Assembly: GCF_019175285.1 (NCBI RefSeq)
Contig: NC_056522.1
Coordinates: 62,192,193-62,256,192, forward strand
Reading direction: 5' to 3'
From: Sceloporus undulatus
Taxonomy: Eukaryota > Chordata > Lepidosauria > Squamata > Phrynosomatidae
DNA: 64,000 bases
Of this stretch, positions 48,246-60,423 are shown piece after piece (position 1 is the first letter of the stretch; each line of letters starts with the position of its first letter). The position numbers were made by a program, and so were the translations under genes. The notes under the pieces were generated by a model. It saw nothing but the letters and a program-made list of their open reading frames with translations, was not told where the DNA came from and searched no databases.

Positions 48246-49093
48246 TTACCTATTTATAACATCTGTATATTGCTCCATTACAAAGTTCTGTCATTCTTCT
48301 GCAGTAAACAAATATAAAAACAATGCAAAATCCAGTATAAAGCCGTACAATTGCAAGCAACATACATACTACAGCAAAGTAACACCGAAGTCTTCTGGTA
48401 TTTGTTAAGCATCATCCACTATTAGTTCTAGATGCATTTAGAAACTTTGCAATTTATGCAAGTCATATAGTCCAACCTACCACCTATTTTATGGGAAAGA
48501 TAATTATAGGATGAGATCATGCATGGAACACATAACTACAATGCTGTAGCTATGCTCCATCTTCTGAACCAACCCCCTAAAACCCACCTTAAAAGGCAGG
48601 CAGCTGTACAAGGCAAATGAATTATGTGGCATTGGCGAGCAGGGCACTGACAGATGATATGTTCAGTCCACTACCACCAGTGAGGTATGGTGCAGTGAAA
48701 CAGGTTACAACTCCTTGTTGTATTGTAGCTTCCTGGTGGAAGACAGCTCAAACTTTCCCTCAATGCTCTGCTCACCTGTGTCATAGACTTTATGTGTTCA
48801 ATATGGCTACCTGGATTTTAGGGTCTCTTGTGGTCATGCCCATGGTGCCATGATTGTAAATGTGAATACAAAACAGTAAACAGGTTGTAAGTTTAGCTTA
48901 TGACCTCATAACTGCCTACCAACATGTTTAAATTTTGTGTATTGTGTAGATAATATTTTATTATTTCTGTATACTGCTTTGAAAGCTTCACTTTGAAGCT
49001 GTTTATACATATTTGTAAATCAATCAATAAATCAGATATTACTCTAAAATTAAATGCACAGAGTTAAAAACAAAGTGACAGACCACTCAAATG

Positions 49094-49431
49094 TGCCATG
49101 CTGGCACCGAGTTTAGGGTTAGGGGCCGCGTGGCAACCAGACAGTCCCTAACCCTAGCACAGCGTGGCGGTGTAACAGTGGTAGCGTCCTGTATACATGG
49201 CCCAGCCATTGTGACGTAAGTGTCGCGTGGTGTCTGCATGGTGCATGACTTACGTTGCGAGTGCACCATTGGCGCAATTGTGACATCTGCTCTTCAGTGC
49301 AAAAAGAACCTGTTTTTTCCGGGTTCTTTTTCCTCTGGAGGGAAGCCGCATGGTTTGGAGGCTGTGGCTTCACTCTGGAGGGAATTAGGCTGCTGGCAGC
49401 CTGCTGTTTTGGGGCGGTCTGTCCCGCACCT
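49094..49431 (+). mobile_element. hairpin-array MITE, copy 3 (empty site in the duplicate)
   Basis: Flanks AAATG (49089-49093) and TAATG (49432-49436). Stems include GTTTAGGGTTAGGG with CCCTAACCCTAG, GACGTAAGT/ACTTACGT, AAAAGAACC/GGGTTCTTTT and CCTCTGGAGGGAAGCC with its partner. It ends in GGGGCGGTCTGTCCCGC like copy 1. The duplicate at 59500 runs through without it. Confidence 0.65.
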
Positions 49432-49593
49432 TAATGAACAATTTAAAACTCCTTTTAAAATTCCTTGTAGATAATGTAGAAAATGGTGGCATAGTTCTGG
49501 AAGAGGACAATAGTGATGTTTGTGATCTGTCGAAAGGAGAATATCCTCCATGGTGCAGAAAATGTCAAGAGCAGTATTATGAGCAGTACTGCA

Positions 49594-49843
49594 ACAGCGT
49601 TCCCAGGCATTGCATAATTGTCACTTGCTATTTGATGTTCTTTTGTTGCCTGTTTTATTGAATCATTTCCTGTATTGCTATGTATTTTATATGTATTATC
49701 CTACTAGAGAGGCCCCTTTCCCACCACCACTCCCTTTGTGTCGTGTCTTTTTAGATGGTAAGCCTGAGGGCAGAGACCTGTCCAGTTAAAAAGATTGTAT
49801 GTACAGCTCTGTGTAAATTTACAGCGCTTTATAAATAAAGGTT

Positions 49844-49873
<30 letters not shown>
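49594..49873 (+). repeat. LINE 3' tail with (ACA)n, absent from the duplicate
   Basis: It begins after TACTGCAAC and ends in (ACA)n before ATGTAGCTAC. It contains TAAGCCTGAGGGCAGAGACC and TGTACAGCTCTGTGTAAATT TACAGCGCTTTATAAATAAA. In copy 2 the flanks join directly at about 59674. Confidence 0.75.
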
Positions 49874-49874
<1 letters not shown>

Positions 49875-50009
49875 TGTAGCTACAGTTGTTGTGTTCAACA
49901 TTCATATATTCTGAAGTCAAATTCAACCATATTTTACAGGCCTTTAAAAGCTTAAGCTGAAACATGAGATACATTCTGCATCAGTGGAAAAACAAAACAT
50001 AATGAGACT

Positions 50010-50011
<2 letters not shown>

Positions 50012-50062
<51 letters not shown>
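50012..50062. repeat. (TG)n(AG)n microsatellite
   Basis: About 12 TG then about 14 AG units. In copy 2 the same place (59812) is short, so the array expanded in copy 1. Confidence 0.9.
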
Positions 50063-50064
<2 letters not shown>

Positions 50065-50107
50065 GTCATATTCTGATAATGCAGGATTAATCCAGGAATA
50101 GTTTTTT

Positions 50108-50132
50108 NNNNNNNNNNNNNNNNNNNNNNNNN
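50108..50132. other. assembly gap (25 N)
   Basis: A second fixed 25-N run. Sequence after it has dense small indels compared with copy 2. Confidence 1.
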
Positions 50133-50650
50133 TCAGGAGTTGAGTTTCAAAATGTTGAAATCCTACGCAACTGTTCAAACAATATTAAAAGCAGCTTTTT
50201 CTCCCTATGTAATGCAGATTGTCAGCGCAAATTACAGCACACAGTTACTTGAGAAATAGTGGCAGTTGCAAGGATTTACATAAGAAAACTATCCTTGGTT
50301 TTCAACTTTTAATCTACTGACAAGACACCTTGGGATGGCGTTTCTTTCTTTCTGCTTCTTTCTTTCGTCTTGTCTTTAGGCAATTTAAAAGGTTCCTGTG
50401 TATTAAGAATTTTATTTGCTCCCACCTCTCTTCTTTTTCTCTTCTGCTCTGAAATAAAACAGAGCTGATGGATTTGATGAATAACTGGCTGATTACTTTG
50501 CCTGCCTGCCTTTACACCATTTTAAAGAGTTGCTGTTCACTTTGTACAGTTGAGGAAGCTGCTTTGGGGACTTGTGGGTGACTCTGATGTTTCAGGATAA
50601 AATAAAGTGATGAACTGCCAGTAAATAATTAACATTTATAGAAATTCTTA

Positions 50651-51062
50651 GCATTGTGATTACAAGGACTGCATTGCACCACACCAAGCTGTGCACCGGA
50701 TGGACACCAAGAATTGACACGAAGCTCTGTGCAAGGGGGAGAATTCTCTCTCCCTCTCTAGAAGCAGGCAAATGAGACAATAGACAAATATCTCTCAAGA
50801 GGCACTTACTTTTATTCCAGCTACTCTCTAACGCCACACATGACAAACCCAGACTGTACAAGGGCTCCTCCCCTATATACATGTGCCATGCACAGCACTG
50901 TCCGCCCCTCTTCGCTGTTTTACATTTAAAGTTCCCCCATGCAGTGCGACTTTGCACTTTTCAGCCACCTCCTGTGACCAGCACAGCTCAACTCGTATCC
51001 TCATGGCCCTTGTTGGCACAAGGTAACCCTGCACCTTTGTCCCACATCTGACATTTCCCCCA
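50651..51062 (-). mobile_element. LTR retrotransposon fossil, probable solo LTR copy 3
   Basis: The duplicate of the LTR at 60424-60844, in the error-rich part. The minus strand carries a TATATAGGGGAGGAG promoter block. A polypurine-like GGGGGAAA lies just upstream of the LTR start. Confidence 0.5.
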
Positions 51063-51104
51063 GGATCCATTCCTTGACATTTAATATTGGTAATATTCAT
51101 AGGG

Positions 51105-51335
51105 AACTGAACCAGTGGTTGTGTTGAGCATTGGACTAGGAGTCTGAAGACCAGGCTGAATCCCTCTCAGATAGGGAAACCCAATGGGTGACCCTGCGCA
51201 AGTCACACCTTCCAGCCTCTGAAAAGCAAAATAATCTCTGAACAAATCTTGCCAAGAAGCCCCATATAGATTTGCATTAAGGTAGCCGTAAGTTGGAAAT
51301 GAACTTGAAGGTCACAACAACAATTCAAAGGAGGG
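51105..51335 (+). repeat. tRNA-derived SINE in duplication copy 1
   Basis: GAGCATTGGACTAGGAGTCT GAAGACCAGGCTGAATC..GGGTGACCCTGCGCAAGTCA..GTAGCCGTAAGTTGGAAATG. Same insertion as 60905. Confidence 0.8.
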
Positions 51336-51489
51336 GGAAAACTAAATGGACACTTATTATTGTACTGGCAGTTTTCTCCACATAATAGTAGTTCTTATCT
51401 ACTAACATGTCAGAGATTCATTCTTGAATAACTTGATTCATCACTAACAAAGCAACCCAGTAATTCACAAACTAATGTAGATCCAAACT

Positions 51490-51900
51490 TACCCAATAGG
51501 GGGGAGATTATGATGGGCTTCCGGGAGGTAGGGTCTTCTGGGGATGGTGTGTGTGCCCTCCCCAAAATGGCGCCTTGTTTCCTGATGAAGGATGGCAGGG
51601 CAGGAGGGACAGAGCACATGTGGGGATAAGGGCGTCGTGCGTGTAGGTGAATGGAGCAATGCATGGGCAGGGATGAGGAGCAGACGAAGACGCAATGTGC
51701 CAGGCAGGAAGAATGGAGTTCATGCGGGTTGGAGATAATGGAGCAACGGAGTGAATGAAATGCGTGCACGGCAGGTGGGGAAGGAATGAGTGGGTCGCCG
51801 CGACATGAGCATGCAGGATGACAAGCATGGGAGATGGTGATGCAGGAGGGACTGGACTGGCTATGTCTCCCTTCTGCGGTGTCCACCTGTGCAGCCACAC
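51490..51900. repeat. degenerate G-rich minisatellite-like block, copy 1
   Basis: Repeated ATGGAGCAA/ATGGAGTTCATG..GGGCAGG phrases at irregular spacing of about 25-60 bp. Its counterpart is at 61315-61700. Frames in it on the minus strand are not convincing genes. Confidence 0.4.
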
Positions 51901-52814
51901 ACACCCACACCCCAATGATGCTATTGTGATGAGAGACTATCAAGCAGCTCTCTCATCAAGCCCTGTTCAATATCCTGCAAACCAGGGCTTTAGTTCCTTA
52001 TGCTGTTTCTATCCTTTGTCTGCCATTTTTCCGTACTGCCTTCTACTGTTGCTGAGCATTATCATTGTCTTCTTATGTGTCCCTGCCATCTCATGATATT
52101 TCCAAAGTACAAGCCTTCCAAGCTACTAAGTAATCAACAAGTAAAACACACTGATCAGATGCTGAAGGCGCGAGTCACTGCTTCAAAGGGTCTACTGCAA
52201 TTGGGGCTATCGAATGGATTTGGGCCATAAAGTTTAAAAAAATTATAATTTATTATTAACAGAAATTTACTGAGTGCTTTAGCCATAGAATTCTCTTAAA
52301 GAAAGGTAAATTGGCAATCACTCTTATACTAGGAAGCAACCCCCCCTGAGCACAGATGGACTAACTTTGCAAATAGATTCAATGATTGTGGAAATATGCC
52401 TGTTAGTTATTAATGTCTGTAGAAGCAGGGCATAGGAGTGTGCTGAAAACACAAACCCTCTCCAAATTATCAGGTGGCTTCGAAAAAAAATCGTATCTTG
52501 AGCTATCTGTGGAATCTTCTCATAGACTGTATTAAAAGAGCAAGCTGTTTGCTTTCACTTAATTGTGCATAGGACTTTGAATATCTTTCATTATAAAAAG
52601 TAAGGACGATTGTGTCACAAAAATGACATATGCTGGATTAATCTCTCATGCAGGGCTTGACAATGGCATTGTTTAGTGCGAATCCCTACTATTACACTGT
52701 CTTTACCCTTAACGATAGTGGTTACACTAGATATATAACTTTTTACAATCTTAGAAATCACCGCCCTCTTGGACAAGTAGTGTATATGGAATAAAATGGA
52801 TAAAAAAATCATAT

Positions 52815-52915
52815 ACGTGCATAGTTGGGGCCTACCTCGACGGGCTGCCTTCGGACTTAGTCCATGCGGCAGGCAAGTCCTATACAACATGGCATCGCCT
52901 TGTACACGACTCATC
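52815..52915. mobile_element. Tigger-like MITE fragment, copy 1
   Basis: An error-rich counterpart of 62613-62710 (GCATAGTTGG..CTTAGTCCATGCGGCAGGCA AGTCC). Confidence 0.5.
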
Positions 52916-54639
52916 TCCTACAGACATCATGTCACCTAGACAATATGTCAAGGGGAAAACCTTTTACCTTGTTACCTTTTTATGAAGAGTCAAATGCTTG
53001 CACAAAGCTTGTGAAAAGAAGAAGAACCTGGTTGGTTAAATAATAAGTAAAATATACATTAACTCGGAAACTCAGAATATCTTAATTCTAGACAATTTAT
53101 AACTGAAAGCAGTCTGGTATCAGTAGATGCAGTGAGGACTTCCTGGCACTACTGTCTGTTATGCGAGCCAATGGCTGGAACAGAGATAACATGTGAGGGT
53201 CCATTGTGACCCCGAAATCCCTGTTTTTGGGGTCCATTGCTCCATAATGGTAGCAATTGTAATCATTTGCAATGGCCATCCACACACTAAACTGGCAGTA
53301 GTTTCCACTTTTGTCTTCATTTCTTGTCACATAAATAGGAGAAAGGATACTCTATGGTGCAAGAAGACACCAGCATCTCAGTGCACCATGGAGAAGCCAC
53401 TGCAGTTTCCCATTGTGTGTCAGTGATAAATTTGATATTGGACTTGCAGGGGTGCTACACACAAAGTATATAGCTCATGAATGGTCCAAGAGGACAGAAA
53501 TAAACTTATAAGCCACCCGTCGCCTGCAACATTATTTGAGCACTGCAGCTTTTTGGTGTTTGGAAATGCTACATGCTTTAAATGGTCCCAGGAAACCGAC
53601 CACATGTGGAATGAAATCACCAACTTTCTGCAGGCTGGTTGGAGATATATGTGCGATCAATGCATTGTTTAACTGCATCTCTAAATAGAGTTTTCAGTAC
53701 AATAATAAATACTAAATTATAAGGGCCTTTTTTTAACAGAGAGTGGGGTGATTATTCTAATACTTCATTATCAACAATGTGTCATACATGTCTCAACAAA
53801 TGTATCATATTTTTGCAGATATCACATAATTTATACAATTTTCTATCGGTACTTATAGAGCTTTCATATGTTTAAATATCTAAATTATAATGGTTTTTTT
53901 TTCTTACGTGATGACACAAGTGATTAGTTCAGATTACTCACTTGCCAACAAAAGGTACTCATAGACATTAAGAGTTAGTCAAACACTACTCAAGTGGTAG
54001 CCCCTGGACCAGTTCCACTCTGCTCCACGACTGCGGGGTCCCTCTTGGAGTGGGTGATGATAAACATAAGTACCAATTTGGAGTCTTAATAACAATGAGA
54101 CTGCAATATTAGCTATCGGAGGTGAATGTCAGCCTAAAGACTGCTGTGGGTGGGGTCAGGGGTCAATTGATCACTTCCAAGAGATTGGAGTGATTGGTTG
54201 TTCTCCAGGGGAACTACCTGGCTCTTGAACATCTCTACTTCCCCCTTAGCAATGTCCTCCCCCCCCAAAAAAAAACCCCAACAGGGATCACTTCTTTCTG
54301 CAGGTTCAATCAACTCCTCAATGACCCACCTACTTATACTGGACTAATATAAGAAACACAGGATGGTTGGGTATCTGACCATCTCAGCAGTCTCCTCAGG
54401 GAACCAATTTCTACCAAGTCCATTCTCATCTGGGACCAAGTAGGTGGGTAGTGACCTCTGGTTCTAAATTGGAGGTCTTACACTGGGATCTTCTTTTAAA
54501 AACAAACTTATCAACAAAGAATTTAGTTCCACTATCACCTGATGTTTGAACGATAGGCAACATTCTTCTCACTCTTACTGTATAGCTATTTTTCAGAGAC
54601 ATCTGTTTTTCATCTTTCTATATCCAAATACGTAGGTTG

Positions 54640-54905
54640 CCATGCAAAGGAATAGATATAGGGCCAAACAGCACAGTCGGGAGATTGGGATTGCCGCTTC
54701 TTTTTGAGGTGCAAAGGGTGTGGGCGCCTGTCCCCATGTCTGCAGCTCAGTAGCATAAAATGCCAATGCCAATGATTCGCCTGCTGTGTCAAGAGGGTGC
54801 AGGATGCTGTGCTTGGAGGTGGCACTGGGACATCCGGCGTGTGGAATCCCACACCCCCATGCCACCCCTGAAGCCAGATCCTTATGCCAGTGTGTTAAGC
54901 CCATG
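54640..54905. repeat. GC-rich repeat related to 45790-45950
   Basis: GGCACTGGGACATCCGGCGT G..CACACCCCCATGCCACCCCT GAAGCCAG, with short inverted pieces. Nested hairpins suggest a relation to the hairpin-array MITEs; this is not proven. Confidence 0.35.
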
Positions 54906-54909
54906 TTGG

Positions 54910-56290
54910 CTTTAGAATAGGAGTATTAGCACTTAGAGGAAACAGAGAACAAGAGTTATCCAAGTAGGGAGAATTAATTTCTTTATTGTCTGGCATTGCA
55001 GAGTGTAGTCCTCTTAGTCCTGGAAACTCTAAGTCTTACATTCCCTAATCCACATTGATTCATTCACTGAGATGTTTTTGGTGTTTTCCTATGGACCAAT
55101 GAAGTTTTTTATGGTTTTCATTTGGCCCTCCCATTTCTTACTGTAATGGAATCAAATGGCTCTTTAAAAAGATCAGTTCTGCTGATTTATTATTTGGCAC
55201 TCACAAGGGAGAGGTAGGGAAGAAATCTAAAAGGTTTAACTCTTCGGGGTTCTAAAGGTTCCATGAACCCTCTGTTGACGCGTTGAAAAACATCCTTTTG
55301 TAGAACAGATTGCATGCTGGTATGGTTTATCTATGGGGGATTGTTCCTCAGTAATATCTATGATGTCTGTAGGGCTTAGATCAATTAATGTTGGGTACTG
55401 TGGTTTCCTATCACTTGAGGATTTCAGCATAATCGTGATGTACGAAGCACCAGTGGCAAGGTGCAACACATTCTCAAAATTCTTACACAGTCGTCGTTAT
55501 CTTTATAGCCATACATCCATTTCAGCTAACACCTCTGTGGCGAATATGTAACACAACTGAGGCATGGATCCCATTGAAATATAAGTATTCCACCAAAATT
55601 AGAATCAGCCACGGTGTAGAGCTCCTGGATAACAGATGTAGATATAAAATGTAAGTTTCAACACTTGAATTGTGGTAGTGAATTCCAGCATCACTAGCTT
55701 TTGTCGTGTTGTCAAAACTGCTTTCAACCATAATCTGCAATGTCTTCTAACCGGTAAAGCTTTTAGTTTTTGGTCAAGAATGGCCGGCCTGTGGGCTCTG
55801 AACAACATATTGTTGGGTTCTTAGATAGATGTAATTTTAGGAGCTTTTTTGTAAAAGCTCCTCTGCTTACAAGAGGCAGTTACATCCCTCAAGGTTAGAG
55901 CTCTCATGTACTGATGGGTTCTTGCTAGTATCAATGTCTTTCTGTGCTGATCTAATATCCAGTAGTCTGAATAGTTTCTGGAACTGCATCTTTAGTGTAG
56001 TGAGATGGGTTCAAATTTTTAACAGTCGTTGCTCTTTTTTTGTTCTTTTTTTTTGCTCTTTCTTAATTGTAGTCCCTCTTTGGTAGCTTTTTTTGTCCTT
56101 TTGCCTTAATGCAGTGCCAAAGTACAGGAATTCCTTTGTGCCAAGGTGTGCTGTCAATGCGTTTTTTTGTGGTGTGGTCAGATTGATTAAATCATATCTT
56201 GTCTCACAGATATCCACAAGGGTGGAGTGTAGTGTTATTAGAGTCACTAAAAATAAATAAATAAATAAATAAAAATTTTAAAAAAATCAT
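54910..56290 (-). mobile_element. possible old retroelement coding remnant, unidentified
   Basis: Several short open stretches on the minus strand follow one another with protein-like composition over about 1.3 kb, unlike the surrounding DNA. I could not place them in a family. An LTR-retroelement or endogenous-retrovirus fossil is possible. It is broken at many places. Confidence 0.25.
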
Positions 56291-56299
56291 ATTCTGGAT

Positions 56300-56833
56300 A
56301 TCGCTCTGTCTAGAATGGCCAGCTCCCAAGATAGCGAAGTCAGGTTTGCTGCTTGTTCCTTGGTTAGTATTCCTTTTATTTGGAGTCAGCTTTGTGGTTA
56401 TTTCATCTCTAAGGCCCCCAGAAGATTGGTTTCTTAGGATGTTTGCACTAAAACAGGGGGACCAAATTCTCAGCATGGGACAATTTCAAGGCCAGGTTTG
56501 TTATTTCAACTCCTCATTACATTCATTAAGATTTCCTTTAAGGTCCAAAGACCAATCCAAACTATGACAATAGGGGCACTGCGCCCTGTTTTCCATTCTT
56601 AGTTAATTGCTTCCTCCTGGGAAGAAGATAATTCTCGTTTGTACGCTCCACTAGCTGAAAGGGAGGGTTTGCAGCCAAGGTTGAGAGTCCCAGAGGTTTT
56701 ATATCCCCTTCGTGTTTTAATACTATTATCTTAACAGCATAAAGCCACACTTATCTGCCAGGTATGTGTCAAAATGCTGTTGTTGTAGAGGCCAGATGTG
56801 GTGTGTGAATACTCTATGACATTCCAAGGCTTC

Positions 56834-56835
<2 letters not shown>
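56300..56835. other. intergenic, nothing recognised
   Basis: No gene or clear repeat between the remnant and the (ATA)n run. Confidence 0.35.

Positions 56836-56871
<36 letters not shown>
56836..56871. repeat. (ATA)n microsatellite
   Basis: About 12 ATA units directly before the LINE at 56873. Confidence 0.95.
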
Positions 56872-56872
56872 T

Positions 56873-58262
56873 GCCCTTGGACAACTGCAAGAGAAATGTA
56901 GAGAGCAGAACAAAGGACTCTATGTAACATTTGTCAATCTCACCAAAGCCTTCGACACTGTGAGGAGAAAAAGTCTGTGGCAGATCCTGGAACGACTAGG
57001 ATGCCCCCCCCAAATTCCTGAAAATGATCATCCTGCTACATGAAGGCCAGCAAGGTCAAGTCAGATATGGCAACGCTCTCTCGGAGCCCTTTCTAATAAC
57101 TAATGGTGTGAAACAAGGTTGTGTTCTCGCTCCAACTCTATTTACAATCTTCTCCAGCATGATGCTCCAAAGGGCTACAGCAGATCTCACAGAAGAAGAT
57201 GGCATTTATATACGCTACCGTACTGATGATAGCCTGTTTAACTTAAGCCGCCTGAGGGTCCGCACTAAGACTCTAAGCTATCTAGTCCTTGAGCTGCTTT
57301 TTGCTGACGATGCTGCCCTCGTTGCCCATACAGAAGCAGCTCTGTAGCGCCTAACATCTTGTTTTGCAACAGCTGCAGAGCTCTTTGGACTGGAAGTCAG
57401 TCTGAAGAAAACAGAAGTTCTTTACCAGCTGGCACCTCAGGAAGAACACTACCATCCCCACATCACTGTAGGCACATCTGTGCTTAAGTCCGTCCAGCAG
57501 TTCACCTACCTGGGAAGCATCATCTCCTCAGACACCAAGATTGATAAAGAGATCGATCACAGACTGGCAAAGGCATATAGTGCATTCGGAAGGCTTCACA
57601 AAAGAGTCTGGAGTAACAAACACTTGAGGCGAAGCACAAAAATCAGTGTGTATAGAGCCACTGTACTGTCTATTCTCCTCTATGGGTCTGAAACATGGGT
57701 CACCTATCGCCAACACCTACTACTCCTTGAACACTTTCATCAGCGCTGTTTATGCACAATTCTAAATATACACTGGACTGACTATGTGACGAATGTTGCT
57801 GTCCTTGAGCAAGCAGGGATCACCAGCATTGAGGCCATGCTATTGAGGAAGCAGCTATGCTGTGCTGGAAATGTTTGTAGGATGAAGGACCATTGCTTCC
57901 CAAAAATAGTATTCTACGGTGAACTTGCCATGGGTCAGCGTAAGAGGGGCACCCCAAAGAAGAGATACAAGGACTCTCTGAAACAACATTTCAGGCTTGG
58001 CCAAATTGATCACCTACAATGGTCTGCCCTGGCTTCGCATCGGGAGGCATGGAGACGCACTATCCACAATGCTGCAGCCTTTTTCGAAAGCTCATGGCGA
58101 ACAAGTCTTGAAGAGAAATTACAACAACCCGGAAACATCACCCAAGGAGACTTTCCGCTGTGCTTTCTGCAACCGGACCTATTTGTCCCGGATTGGCCTT
58201 TTTAGTCACCAACGCGCTTGTACAAAGCGCGGGATGCGTCCTTCCTGAATCTTCATTCGTGA
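56873..58262 (+). mobile_element. non-LTR LINE, RT C-terminal half with terminal zinc finger
   Basis: 5'-truncated in the RT domain. It keeps LTKAFDTVRR (56940), NGVKQGCVLAPTLFTI (57103) and LLFADDAALVAHT (57294, catalytic FADD). A long open frame at 57480-58205 covers the thumb and connector (SVQQFTYLGSIISSDTKIDK, SILLYGSETWVTYRQ). It ends in a C2H2/CCHC-like finger [23 protein letters not shown] read in the next frame at 58150-58245. There is one stop near 57345 and one or two frame breaks. The 3' UTR is almost absent: CTTCATTCGTGAAGCAAAGC follows the stop. A second 3' end is at 26120. It belongs to a widespread vertebrate non-LTR family whose exact clade I cannot state. Confidence 0.85.
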
Positions 58263-59052
58263 AGCAAAGCCAGAGAGAGAGAGAGATTGCTCCATCACAA
58301 AGTTCTGTTATTCTTCTGCAGTAAACAAATATAAAAACAATGCAAAATACTGTATAAAATTATACAATTGCAAGCAACATACATACTACAGCAAAGTAAC
58401 ACTGAAGTCTTCTGGTATTTGATAAGCATCACCCACTGTTAGTTTTAGATGCATTTAGAAACTATTTATGCAAGTCTACATCATATAGTCCAACCTACCA
58501 CCTTTTTCATGGAAAATATAATTATAGGCTGATACTCTGCATGGAATACGGAACTACAATGCTATAATCCAACTTCTGATCCAACTGCCTACCACCCAAC
58601 ATAAAAGGCAGGCAGCTGTACCAGGCAAAGGAGTTATGTGGCATTGGCGAGCAGGGCACTGACAGATGATATGTTCAGTCCATTACCACCAGTAAGGTAT
58701 GGTGCAGTGAAACAGGGTCCTATTACAACTCCTTGTTGTATTGTAACTTCCTGGTGGAAGACAGCTCAAGGTATCCCTCAATGCTCTCCTCCCCTGTGTC
58801 ATAGGATTTCTATGTTGAATATGGCCACCTGGCTTTGAGGATCACTTGTGGTCATGCCAGTGGTGCCATGATCGTAAATGTGAATGCAAAACAAATAGCA
58901 GGTTGTAAGTTTAGCTTATGACCTCATATGTGCCTACCAAGATGCCAGCCAACATATTTAAATTTTGTGTATTGTGTAGATAATATTTTCTTATTTCTGT
59001 ATACTGCTTTGAAAGATTCACTTTGAAGTTGTTTACACATATTTGTAAATCA

Positions 59053-59442
59053 ATAAACGCAGCAGTTTGAAAGCATGCAAATGCAAGTAGATCAGTGGTT
59101 CCCAACTTGTGGGCCGCAACCCCTTTGGGGATCAAACTACCCTTTCACAGGGGTTGCCTAAGACTGTCGGAAAACACATATTTCTGATGGTCTTCAGAAC
59201 CTAGGCCATCCGTTGAAGGTCACCACCACATGAGGAACTGTATTAAAGGGTTGCAGCATTAGAAAGGTTGAGAACCACTGAAGTAGGTAAATAGGTACCA
59301 CTCTGGTGGAAAGGTAAACAGCGCCACATGATCACAGAGTAGTCTCTGACAACCCTGGTCCTTCAGAGATTATCACCGTCCCCTATGGTCAGACACAACT
59401 TGACAACCTTGTCAATGAGGAATACCTTTACCTTTAAATCAA
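59053..59442 (+). repeat. Sauria SINE, interrupted, only in copy 2
   Basis: GCAGCAGTTTGAAAGCATGC AAATGCAAGTAGAT, [hAT], AAATAGGTACCACTCTGGTG GAAAGGTAAACAGCG..CAGACACAACTTGACAACCT..ACCTTTACCTTTA. The head beyond the B box is missing. Copy 1 has an empty site at about 49020. Confidence 0.8.
59093..59280. mobile_element. hAT-like MITE nested in Sauria SINE
   Basis: CAGTGGTTCCCAACTTGTGG..AGGTTGAGAACCACTG inverted ends with 8-bp duplications AAGTAGAT (59085-59092) and AAGTAGGT (59281-59288), 7 of 8 identical. It is 188 bp. Confidence 0.88.
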
Positions 59443-60423
59443 TCAATAAATCAGATAGTACTCTAAAATTAAATGCACAGAGTTAAAAACAGAAAGGGAC
59501 AGACTACATGAACAATTTAAAACTCCTTTTAAAATTCCTTGTAGATAATATAGAAAATGGTGGCACAGTTCTGGAAGAGGACAATAGTGATGTTTGTGAT
59601 CTGTCCAATATCAAAAGGAGAATATCCTCCATGGTGCAGAAAGTGTCAAGAGCAGTATTATGAGCAGTACTGCAACATGTAGCTATGGTTGTTGTGTTCA
59701 ACATTCATGTATTCTGAAATCAAATTCAACCATATTTTACAGGCCTTTAAAAACTTAAGCTGAAACATGAGATACATTCTGCATCAGTGGAAAAACAAAA
59801 CATAATGAGACTGTGTGTGAGTTTTGTCATATTCTGATAATGCAGGATTAGTCCAGGAACAGTTTTTTCTCTCAAGGATTTTGAGTTTCAAAATGTTGTA
59901 AAATCCTACTGCAACTGTTCAAACATAATATTAAAAGCAGCTTTTCTCCCTATGTAATGCAGATGTGTCAGCAGCAAATTACAGCACACAGTTACTTGAG
60001 AAATGAGTGGGCAGTTGCAAGGATTTACATAAGAAAACTATCCATTGGTTTTCAACTTTTAATCTACTGACAAGTATCACTTTGGGATGGCGTTTTCTTT
60101 CTTTCTGCTTCTTTCTTTCTGTCTTTGTCTTTAGGCAATTTTAAAAGGTTTCTGTGTAATTAAGAATTTTATTTGCTCCCACCTCTCTTTCTTTTTCTAC
60201 TTCTGCTCTTGAAATAAAACAGAGCTGATGGTATTTGATGAATTAACTGGCTGATTACTTTGCCTGCCTGCCTTTACACCATTTTAAAGAGTTGCTGTTC
60301 ACTTTGTACAGTTTGAGGAAGTCTGCTTTGGGGACTTGTGGGTTGACTCTGATGTTTCAGGATAAAAACTAAAGTGATGAACTGCTCAGTAAATAATTAA
60401 CATTTATTAGAAATTCTTAGCAT

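Larger units (their letters stand above)
48250..54200. repeat. segmental duplication, copy 1
   Basis: Homologous in the same orientation to 58280-64000. Anchors include GCAGTAAACAAATATAAAAA (48302/58319), GGCATTGGCGAGCAGGGCAC (48630/58639) and the shared LTR, SINE and minisatellite. Copy 1 carries two insertions that copy 2 lacks (49094-49431 and 49594-49873). After the gap at 50108 it becomes rich in one-base indels relative to copy 2. Confidence 0.85.

Noticed and set aside
51410-51943. 177-codon minus-strand frame, Cys/His-rich
   Set aside because: It sits in the minisatellite-like, error-rich block. The counterpart frame in copy 2 (61305-61742) differs by frameshifts, so no frame is conserved.
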